From: Dromaius novaehollandiae
Lineage: Eukaryota; Chordata; Aves; Casuariiformes; Dromaiidae
NCBI RefSeq assembly: GCF_036370855.1
Contig: NW_026991398.1
Location: 744,001 to 808,000 of the forward strand
Length of the DNA stretch: 64,000 nt
Direction: 5' to 3'
In this document: one piece after another, positions 54,733-64,000 of the stretch
Layout: every line of letters begins with the position of its first letter
Position numbering within the stretch: position 1 is the stretch's first letter
Notes under the pieces: model-generated
Told to the model about the DNA's origin: nothing
The model's input: the letters and a program-made list of their open reading frames with translations, nothing else
Databases searched by the model: none
Program-made: the position numbers and the translations under genes

Positions 54733-54941
54733 GCTGCCCATCTCTCTTCACAAGTGGTTTCCAATTTGTCTCACATAACTCTTGTGCTTTGGGAGTTCTG
54801 TCTGTGATAATCATGTTTGTACACAAATGTTTGAATTCCTCCCCCTTCTCCAGAGGCATGAACCAACATCTGTCTGAGCCAGAGGCCTTCTGTGAATGTG
54901 TCTATCACTGTCAGAGCTGACCTCCCGAGTCGCATCTCTGT

Positions 54942-54947
54942 AATAAA
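54942..54947 (+). promoter_or_regulatory. Polyadenylation signal AATAAA downstream of OR E
   Basis: In TCTGTAATAAAGCAGG, homologous to 15550 after OR A. Confidence 0.5.
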
Positions 54948-55867
54948 GCAGGATTTCCTCAGTACAGTGCCTGAAGGTTGGGCTCTTCTTCCACAGTGGG
55001 AGCCACGAACGCACTCAGGGAGTTGCACCTGAAAAGGCCCAGTTGCCGTGCTTGAGTTTTCCATGGGCTAAGGGGGGATGAGCTCATAGGCCGATGTGTG
55101 AGGGAATAAGGGCTGGATTCAGCTGTCACTTGTGGGTACCCAGTACCCCGGGGGAGGGTGAGTGGTCAAGCGGTATCTGCTGGGGACTGTCCCACATATT
55201 AGAGGGCTGGTGAGAGATGTCCATCCTTCTGGAAGGGAACATGGAGTCACCAGAAGAGCACAGGGGATCTCCAGGGACAGCATGTGCCTGGGATGGGCAG
55301 TGAGTAGAGACTCCCAAAACCAAGTGGAGTCACCCAAAGGTGAAGGGCCAAACCAAGAAACGCACCAAATCAGGGCTCTGCAGTCTCAGGAGAGGCAGTG
55401 GGGACTCATCCGGCACAGGGAAGGCAGCCTCAGGAGTGGTTCATGTCACCTACAATGAAAACCCATGGCTGGATCTAATGACACACCTGACCCCATCCTG
55501 AGCCATTTGAAATGCCTTGTGATTGCTCTGAGCATCCTCCACAGCCACAGAGACCTGGGGAGGGGCTTGTCAGGTGCCGTGATGCTGGGCCAGCCAGGTC
55601 CACCCTGACCAGTACGGCCAGTGTGGAGTCACCCCGGGGCCCCACAGCTGCTCACTCTGCAGAGCAGCACAGCCAGGCTGGGAAGCACAGCAGAGGGGTG
55701 CAGAAATGGCTGGTGAGGCCAGCACAGACACACTGATCTGAGGAAAGGCTCTCTGGAGAACAAGGACATCTTTTGAGAAGAGCAAAGGAACAATTGTGGG
55801 CTTGCAGGGAGGAATTAACGAAAACCTGCTTCTATGTGTGTCAGCTCAGGGCAGGCTGTTCTGTTGC

Positions 55868-56835
55868 TGGACACTTCTACTAACCAAATCTATTCGTTGT
55901 ATCATATATCATCGTTCCTTCCCTTTCCTCTAAGAGTTCTCCAGTTTGCAACAGATGTTGAGTAACCTTGGTGTTCTGTCTGAGAATGCTGTCGAGTTGA
56001 TGGAAGGTTACTCCAAGTGTTACTGATGTATTAAATGGATCCAAACAAAGCCATCGTTTGTTCAGTCATATGAGAAGTTCACCAGTAAGTCTGCGTGGTG
56101 ATTTGGTCAAAAACATAGGTCACATTACAACGGCTTTTGTCGCCTTCTGTGTCTGTAGTACCCATCTCACTCTGTTGTCATAACCAGGTGCAGCTTCCCA
56201 TCCCATGTGTTATTACATACAGCTACATTTAGACTAATGTTAGATCTTAGGGTCAGTGTAACATTATTACTATCAGTCCTTGACCTTGTGCTAATGATAC
56301 AGATGGTATTTCTCTTGTAACTATAGTTTTAAAGATGGGTTGTGACTGATCTTCAATAACAAAGTTGTCCCATGGGCAACGTGAAAAGACAGAACCTGTT
56401 AGAGACACATTTCAGGTGTTTTTTCCAGTTATCAGTGTCCCCACGGTTAGCAGGTAACACCACACTTCCCTGCAAGAGAAGACACCTAGGTCTTGGACAT
56501 AATCCAAGCCTCACTTATGGTTAACTTACTCCCTGCAGGGTCTACAGCATCCCGTACTCCTTTTCCATGGTAAAAGAGCACCGTCACCCATACTGATCTC
56601 TGAGTTGGATGTTTAATCACAGCCTCATCTCCAGGTCTTTAATTGGGTTTTCTTTCAGTTTTAACAGGAATTCATGCAGCTACTGACACAACCCCCTTCT
56701 CTATGGGACTTCCCGCGGGAGTTTGTCACTTATTTAGCCGACTTACTACTTCCCACAAATGGGATCCCCACTTAGAAGTAGTCTATGAGAGAAGAGTCAC
56801 TGTTGCTTCTGTCATCCACTCCATCCTTCTACTAC
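55868..56835 (-). mobile_element. AT-rich insert, possibly a retroviral fragment in reverse
   Basis: Composition drops sharply in GC relative to both neighbours, and no other copy of the OR unit contains this sequence. On the minus strand about 55 codons (roughly 55890-56060) read coherently with an N-T-S glycosylation sequon and an LLQTGELLEEREG segment, ending in double stop codons. Other parts have broken frames. The look is that of a decayed viral or transposon coding region, but I cannot name the family. Confidence 0.35.
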
Positions 56836-58210
56836 CTTGTTGCTGTGCCTGGGTTTCCATGGGCTAAGGAACATGAGCTCATGGGGTGATGTGTTAGGGA
56901 ACATGGGCTGGATTCAGCCCTCCCTTGTGGGGGCCCAGTGGCCCTGAGGACAGTGAGTGGTCAAGAGGTCTCTGCTGGGGACTGTGTCACCTATTAGAGG
57001 GCTGGTGAGAGATGCCCATCCTTCTGGCAGGGAGAATGGAGCCACTTGGAAAGCAGAGGGGATCTCCAGGGGGAATTTGTGCCTGGAGTGGGCAGTGAGT
57101 GCTGCCCTGGGGAGAGGGGCTGCCCAGAGGGGCTGCAGGCAGCCAGGGTGAAGGATCTCTGGTCATGAGAGCAGTGGAGACATGGAGTGCCTGGCCTCCA
57201 TTTCCTTGTGCCATTGCTGGTCCCCAGGTGTGGGGCTGATGGGGAGGCTGACACCCCTCTCTGCCCCCCAGCAGCTGCTGTGGCCTGCAGAGGGGCTGGG
57301 GCTGTGGGGTGAGTGCCCAGAGCTCTGCAGCCCCCTGCCACAGGCACTGCTGTGGGGCCACCCCAGCCTGGTCTGCTGTGCTGGGTGGGCTGGGGAGAGG
57401 GCAGGGGAGGTGGGGAGAGCTGGGGAGGGGCTGGTCTGGTCTGGAAAGGACCCAGGAGAGGACAAATGCCAGCAGGCAGCTCCTGCGTGTGAACAGCAGT
57501 GTGGGAGCACACAGCCATGTGCTTGCAGGCAAATGCAGGTCTGCTGGGAAAGGCAGCAGGACATGGCGGGTGCAGGAGAGAAGAGCCCAGGTAGTTCCCT
57601 GTGTTGCACGGACACAGTGGGGAAGCTGCTGCAGGGCCATCGTCCCAGAGCAGCCCCTCACATCAGCCCTTTCCAGCACTGGCTGCTCACCCAGCTGTGG
57701 GGTGGTCCATGGCCAGCTCCATCCTGCTGCAGGTCCCTGTATCCCAACAGAGGGGAAAAGGCCAGTCTTGCAGGGCTTGTCTTCTGCACCAGACCCCAGC
57801 AGATCCCGGAGCACGGCTGTCTGCTAACACCCATGTGTGGCACAGGCAGGACTAGGCAGGGGCCAGGTGCTCAGACCCCTCAGGCACTAGGGGATCATTT
57901 AAAAGTCATTTAATATCCCAGCAGTTTCCATTTCCAAGATGGCTGGTTGCAGCTCCATCCCTGGTCTGGCTTTCCTCACTCCATCCCTTCGTGCACGGAC
58001 AAGGTCTCGATGCTCCCCCTGGGCAGCCCGTGCCCCTTCCCCGTCTGTGCACTTCCATCCCGGCACCCTGAGCACTGGTGCTGCTGCCAGGGCAGAGGTG
58101 GAGGATCCCCCGGAGCGGCTCCTCAGGGAGCTCCCCAGGGAAACGCTGTGCCCAGCCCGAGCGTGGCAGAGGGGAGCTGCCCTCTCCCAACCCACCCTGG
58201 CAGTGCCAGC
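56836..58210 (+). repeat. OR duplication unit F, downstream block only
   Basis: Direct close copy of 22370-23700 (from GTTGCTGTGCCTGGGTTT onward) and more distantly of 55050-55330. No OR exon is attached. Long open frames on both strands (for example 56987-57814 minus) mirror those in unit B and show no recognised domain. Confidence 0.85.
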
Positions 58211-59619
58211 CCCACCTCAGCCCACTCCTGAAAGGCTCCAGTGCAGCCCTGGAGGCAGCTGGAGCTGCCTTGAGCCCCAGGGCAGTCTGATGGCAGGAGG
58301 GTTTGAAATGGGCACAGCAGCAGCGGTGCTGGGAGCAGGGGAGGAGCAGGGAAATTGGGACAAAGACCCCTGCCCTCGGCTGCATGGCCGGGGCACTGGA
58401 TGGGTGATGCCGTTCTGGCTATCCTGGCTCCATGTTTGGGGTGGATACCAGCTCAAGGGTGGGAGCATGGGATTCGCATGGTCTTCAGTGCAGCCATGAC
58501 AGTGGTGAAGGCAAGTGGGCAGACCCAGGCCCAAGCAACTGTGGAGGCCGAGGGTGGAAAAGTCAGCATGGGGCTGGTGAAGGCCCTCCCCTTCCTCCCC
58601 ATGGGGAAGAGAGTCCCATCTCTGACAGTATTCAAGGAGCATGGAGTCTCCCTTCTGCAAGTCGCCCCAGGACTGTGCAGAGACTAGGTGGAGGAGGAAG
58701 GCTGGTTGTAGGGATGTTCTCAAACTCCAGCAGCTGCAGCACTGGGAGCTGGTCACCTCACAAACTCCTGAATGATCCCAAATGCAGGTCCTGAGGCATT
58801 GCACTGCCTTGCAGGCTCTGCACCGGAGCCTGGACAGCAGCCCTGCAGTGTGTGGTCACGTCCTGAGAAGCCCAGGGTCAAAACTGTGGGAGATCCAGGG
58901 TGCCAGGGCGGTACAGCCCCCAAGAGAGCTAGGGTCCAAGGGGGGATCCAGGGTGCCAGGGACTGTACCCAGGGGAGAAGCACTGCCTTGAGGTCATGCT
59001 GAGAAGCCGAAGGATCAGCTGAGCCCCAGAGACGAGAAATGGCTTTCCCCAGGCTCAGCCCAAAGGAAAGCTCAGCAAAATTCGTTGGACATGAGAAAAC
59101 TGGCCTCACCCATGCCTTTGGAGCATGACAGGGACAAGGGTCCTGGATAAAACCCTCTGGATTATGTATGCCAAGGGCACATTTGCTCTTTTCTGGTGTA
59201 TCACCTCTATCTTAAGCACCGCAGACCAAGAAACCTTGCTGAGGACTTTTAAAAACAAAGAGCCTGCTTTGGGGCCTCAGGGAGGAAGGCTACATCATGT
59301 CCCATACTGTCCTACATCCTACTTCTACAAAAAGAGCAACCCACAGTAGTTATCAGCATTGAGGCTCACCAAAGCATCTCAGCTTGTGGCCACGCTTTGT
59401 GCTGTTTCATCCCACATGACTTTGATCCTGTCTCTGAAAACTGCCAAACCCCCAAACAACCTTCCAACCCCAGGTTGCTACACAGGTCTGCCCAAGGCAG
59501 AGACCTGCTGGTGTGGGCCCGCAAAAGTGACCTCTGCAGTGCCCCATTTGAGATATTTCACAGCCTTTGGCACCATCTGGAGATGTTCCAGGATTTATCA
59601 GAAATTTTTGGAAAATACC
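58211..59619. other. Unassigned sequence between duplications
   Basis: No recognised gene, RNA or transposon. The first half is GC-rich and open in several frames without domains. A short internal direct repeat based on GATCCAGGGTGCCAGGG occurs near 58891 and 58945. Confidence 0.5.
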
Positions 59620-60639
59620 TGGAGTGAGGGGAGGGGACTGCTTTCCAGGACGTTAGAGGAAACCTCTCTGCTCTCTCCCTGGCTGTGCCATCTCCATGGC
59701 GGTGACCTACTGAGCCCCCAGGTGACACGAGCTGAGGTCACAGTTGGAAGTGTGACATCACAGGGAGGTCTCCCTGGTGCTGCCATGGCAGCGTCCTCAT
59801 TTGCCTGCAAGACTGAGACACTGCTGGGCAGTGCTCATGTGCTCCCCACTGCTGTCCTTTGGAGCCGCTCCATGACGAGGAGGAGGCACAGGAGGCAGTG
59901 GGGCCATGTTGGAGCTGCTCACTGACAGGCAGAGGAGCAGGGACATGTTGGGGAAGGGTTTTGGGTGACAAGATGGGAAGAGCATCCTTCCTCCCCATCC
60001 GGAGAGGCACGCTGATGAGAAGGGGGAAAGTAAGATGGAGGGCTGCTGGACCCACATCATCAGCCCGGAACACAGTTCCTTGTTCCCAATGCTCCTGCAG
60101 CCCTCCACCAAGGGTAAGGGCTTCTGGAACTGCTTCCTGAGGGGTCGCACAGAGACTGTTAACTGCAAAAAATGATGTGGGTGCTGGGCTGTGGGGGTGG
60201 CTGCACAGGCCTGGGGGCTGCCATGAGAGCCCTGCTGTAGGGTCCCACCTGGCTCAGGGGACAATATGGCAGCCAGGACTCACGGGTCCTGGGGATGGGG
60301 CTGCCCTGAGCCCCAAGGCTCCTGTGGGGACAGTTTCATCCCCTCATGGCAGAGGGCAAGGCAGGTCTAGGATTCCCTGCGAGTGGATCCCTCTTTGGGA
60401 TCTGGCTCTGGCAGGAAAGGGGTCCTGTGTCCTGGAGCTGGGGTGTCCTGCAGCTCCCGTGGGTCTCTCCAGAGCCTGCTGGAAATGCCTTTACTGGAAA
60501 CAGATCCTTCACCTTGTAATAAATCCAAGCTGTCAGCTTGTTTTGGAGAACCTCTGTTCCTTCCCCCTGCATCCTTTTATGCTTCCGACTTGGCAGAGCA
60601 TGTTTTGGGCTCAGAGATGTTGTCCTCCGATGGCCACAG

Positions 60640-61400
60640 CCCCTGTCCTCCTGCAAACTGGGGTCAGATCTCTGCACCCAAAAGACAGCCTGTTTGGGGG
60701 AGCAGCTGGGGAACAGGTGGGGGTGCCATCGCCACCCCACAAGGCCCTGCTGACCCCAAGCCTGTTTCTCTGAGCCGTGGGGGGCAGTGCTGGGGGGAGC
60801 CCAGCAGGGCCATCTCCCCCACCCCCTCCCGGCCCCACACCTTCACTGCCCAGCACCGGCAGGCCCAGAGCTGCTCTGGCCCTGGCTGCCCCGGGGCCCC
60901 GGGGCTCCTCAGCCCTGTGGAGCGATGCGCCGGAGCCCAGCCCTGCCGGGCGCAGCGTGAGGGCTGCTGAGCCTCGGCGTTGCTGCAGGCAGGGAGCTGG
61001 GGTTGAAGGGGCAAGAGGGCCCTGCCCTGCCCGGCCCTGTGCTGCCCAGGGGCAGCAGGACACTGCCCACGGGCTCTGGCACCCAGGCTCCCTTTTGTCC
61101 TGAACAGTGCGTTTCCCAGGGCTCGCAGAGAGGCTGTCCCCGCGGGACCCGCCGGGCCCCAGCCGCTGTGGCTGCTCCGGGCCTCTTGCTGGGCCGCAGC
61201 TCTGCGGCCCTGGCAGCAGCCGGGAGGGTGTTTGCAGAGCAGCTCTGTGCTGGGAGCTGCTGGGCTCCTGCAGGGCCTGGGCAGCTGCTGGGCGGCCAGT
61301 GCTGCCCTGGCCGTTGGCATTAGCCCTGCTCCCAGGCCGGGCTGCAGAGCTGCTGAATCCCGGCTCTGCTGGTTTCCCCCGCTGAGATGCCCTGGCCGCA
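60640..61400. other. GC-rich, CpG-bearing core of block alpha (direct copy)
   Basis: About 2% different from the reverse of 47000-47760 by my count, with the same open frames (218 codons, 60664-61320 minus). A sharp drop in similarity occurs at its left edge near 60640. Confidence 0.5.
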
Positions 61401-61869
61401 GTCCTTGCCCGTGTCTCAGAGTGTCAGGGCTCCAGGCAGGAGAGTGCTTGTTGTCCTGGGGGTGTGGAGGATCTGCTGGGTGTGTTCAGCACTGGGGCAG
61501 GAACCAGACTTGGGAGTTGTGGGAAGGCTTCTCCCTCTGCCTGGGCCTTGATTCCCTGCTGTCTCCAGCTCCATGGTCGCTGCTCCCATGCAATCCTGCT
61601 GTTAGGAGATGTTGCCCAGAATTGCTTGCAGGCCTTTCTGCAATTGCTAAGTTTCACAGGCCAGGTGGAGGTGCTGCCTAGGCAGAAGCTGATGTTCTCT
61701 TGGGGCAGTAACTGGTGCGTAATGGGTGTTTTGCTGCACTGTGATCGTTGTGAGGCCCCGGGGCGAGTCCGGGCGGCCGCTCAGGAGCTGGCTGAGCCTT
61801 GGGGGAGGCAGGGGCAGCTGCAGGCGGCAATAGCCGTGTGGCCGGGCTGTGGGCAGGGAGGTCACGGCT

Positions 61870-62290
61870 GTCTGCGAGAGCAGGGCCAGGAGATCCCCAG
61901 TGTCAAATCAGCTCTTGGTCAGGAGCTGCCAGGCCAACAGGAGGCCCATGGCTCGGCTGTTGATGATGAGGTCACTTCTGCTGGAGTCCCTGATAGGCCA
62001 GCAGCAGGCAGATGGGTGTGGAAGCAGATTGTGATCTCTCCTGGGTCAGAGTACCTGGTAGGGCAGCAGCATGTTCATGACAGGGGAAGTCATTTCAAGG
62101 AAAATTGTGTCTCTGAGGCCCTTAGACCATCAGCAGGCACCTGGTGGGGGTATGGACTTATGAGGTCACTTCTCTCCGAGCAGCTGCTAGGCCAGGAGAA
62201 GGCCCATGGCTTGGATGTTGGTGGTGAGGTCACTCCTGGGTTTGGTGAGTGTGCCGGGAGGAGGAAGTGACACCTGCAGAGCTCTACAGC
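61870..62290 (-). repeat. Minisatellite segment, antisense
   Basis: Reverse counterpart of 46120-46560 and direct counterpart of 930-1370. GAGGTCACTTCT recurs, the reverse of AGAAGTGACCTC. Confidence 0.7.
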
Positions 62291-64000
62291 AGGATAGAGA
62301 CGCAACTAGTAAATCAAGCAGAAGCAGATAATATTCCACACCATCTGTCACAAATGTTATTCCACTGCCTCATCATGAATTAGTACTGCTACGTTTAAAA
62401 TGTGGATGATGTTCACTGGTGAATGTAGACGTGGACTTTAACCATGCACTTCTTCCTAAGTACAGGCTTACAGCCTGCTGCCGGTGGGTGAGGGAGTCCA
62501 GCTAGAATTTTTACGCTGCTAAATGAGTGAAGTGCTGGTGTGAGCAGTGACATTGGCAATCTCTGATTTTATGTGTTAGTGTGCTGCGGAATATTCTTCC
62601 ACATCAAAATACCAGGGGGCTGCTGAGATTTTTCTCCCAGATCAGAAGGATATCTCTGTCCTTGGATTCCTGGAGGTGGGAAGTGAGCAGGGCAGGGCTG
62701 TTAGGGACTGTTCAGAGGAAGTCCCCGTTGGAAGGTCTGGGAGGACTGGAAGGGAATGGAAGGGCTGGAGAGTTGGTCTGTGTGTGTTTAGGGGCCCTGG
62801 GGGTGCTCTGGCTGCTGCCATGTGTGGTGCTGTGCCCTGTGTGTCCCTGCTGCAGAGGCACGTGTTGGCTCTGGGAGGCGAGGGGTCGGAGGTTTGGTGT
62901 GTCACAGTGGTGGGGTGCCCTGTGCTCAGGATGGGTGGTGTCTCCAGTGTCTTTGTACTTATCATGAGAGGAAGTGTCTGGAGAGAGCAGTGCTGTGCGT
63001 GGGGAGTGCTGCCAGGATGGGGAGCTGGGGAGCCCTGGGAGGTGAGGAGGTGACTTGGCTCGCAGGGCCCAGGCTGCCCTGGTGGCCAGAGCCAGGGATG
63101 CTGGCAGCCTGCTGCCTTCTGTGCGCTGAGGTTCAGGCCTTGAGTTTCCTCTGCTTTTGTCATGATCTGCAGCCAGATATGTCACATAGACTGTGAAATA
63201 CACAGAAATATGGAGCTTAGAGTATTTGGAGTAGAAGAGGTCATCTTTCAGAAGGGGTTCCTTGTTGGAGATTCTTGAAGTTAGCACCTCTGGGATCTGT
63301 CCAGCCACAAGTATTTTTAGGCGAGAGGCACAGCAGTTGCCTCACTCTCTTATTAGCAAAGGCTAAGGGGGGATACTGCCCATATACCTAATTGGTGCAG
63401 ACACTCTTTTCTTCTCTTGTGCCAGGACCCTAGAAGGTCTTTGCTAACAATGCAGTAGTATCCCCCCAGTTAGCCCTTACTTAACCTTCCGATTAACCCC
63501 CCTACAATCCAGTGAATTATAGAGAGGATCTTGAGCTCTTCCTGCTGAAGGCCTCACTGCTTCGGGGCTCTGTGCTGCAACCTGCACCCTGCGCACTGCG
63601 CACTGCCCTGGGCTCTGACACAAGACATCCAGGGCTGACATCCATCAGGAGGCTGCAGAGAGCAGTTTAGATCACGTGGGACTTTTTTCACCCACACAGT
63701 TACCAAGCAAATGGTCTTGCCACAGTGCAGAACTCAGAGGTGCCCTTTCAAGCGGCAGTGCCAGTCATTAGCTTTTAAAATGGGCAAAATAAGGGAAACT
63801 TCCAAAGACAAAGTATTTCTTCAGAAAATAATTGGCCTTTAAAACCACTTCTCCCAGATGTGCAGTGACTACAGTGAGTCATGATGCTCAAGCACTTGCC
63901 TGCAAGTCAGCAGGAAAGACTTTATGGGTCATAGCTGAGAATCAGCTTGGAAAGCTGAAGGTGTTTAATGCAAATAACTTGCAAATCCCCTCAGAATTAA

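Larger units (their letters stand above)
49770..55867 (+). repeat. OR duplication unit E
   Basis: Begins with sequence homologous to 9830 onward (GCATTTGTGTATATTTGGGC) and includes upstream exon, intron, OR exon and downstream block up to 55867. The downstream portion 55040-55867 matches 15640-16490. It is the most diverged unit in the putative promoter. Confidence 0.85.
59620..64000 (+). repeat. Segmental duplication block alpha, copy 3 (runs off the window)
   Basis: Reverse complement of 44398-48715 and direct copy of 1-3270. The window ends inside it. It includes an empty site for the 302-887 solo LTR, the minisatellite segment 61870-62290 (minus) and the GC-rich core 60640-61400. Confidence 0.88.

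Overview
The window looks like nuclear DNA from a neognath bird. Three signatures support this: many CR1 LINE fragments, intronless-coding olfactory receptor (OR) genes of the bird-expanded OR14-like (gamma-c) type, and an endogenous retrovirus of alpharetroviral style (tRNA-Trp primer site, PPT and LTR ends resembling avian leukosis/sarcoma viruses). Apart from viral genes, the only convincing protein genes are ORs: three intact (13772-14707, 21115-22077, 53797-54732) and one broken (28741-28965).

Nearly everything else is segmental duplication. I see three repeated blocks. Block alpha is at 1-3270 (+), 44300-48715 (-) and 59620-64000 (+). Block beta is at 6490-8790 (+), 23700-25610 (+) and 40150-42190 (-). 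The OR unit has copies A 9700-16990, B 18060-23700, C 26470-28965 (truncated), D 35346-37445 (inverted, upstream part only), E 49770-55867 and F 56836-58210 (downstream part only). The order alpha-beta-CR1-OR unit on the left (1-11785) is mirrored on the right (35346 to about 47100), forming an inverted repeat with arms near 11.7 kb around a 23.6 kb centre. A second inverted repeat pairs 44300-48715 with 59620-64000.

The provirus (28966-35345) lies exactly at one edge of the large inverted repeat. Its left flank is OR coding sequence, its right flank is the inverted upstream part of another OR unit, and no target-site duplication is visible. It has two 230-bp LTRs with 7 differences, a gag split by a frame change, an uninterrupted pro-pol frame, a canonical G_GGA_AAC -1 frameshift heptamer upstream of protease, and an env reduced to its two ends.

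Comparing OR units suggests a gene model: a noncoding 5' exon ending at a conserved GTAAGT donor, an intron of about 2.2-2.3 kb, then an acceptor just before the coding exon. An EBF/Olf-1-like motif sits about 280 bp before the donor in four of five units. Two solo LTRs (302-887 and 7311-7688) interrupt single copies of duplicated blocks. A minisatellite of roughly 60-65 bp units carrying TGACCTCA recurs across the window. All calls come from reading the sequence by eye; no database search was possible.
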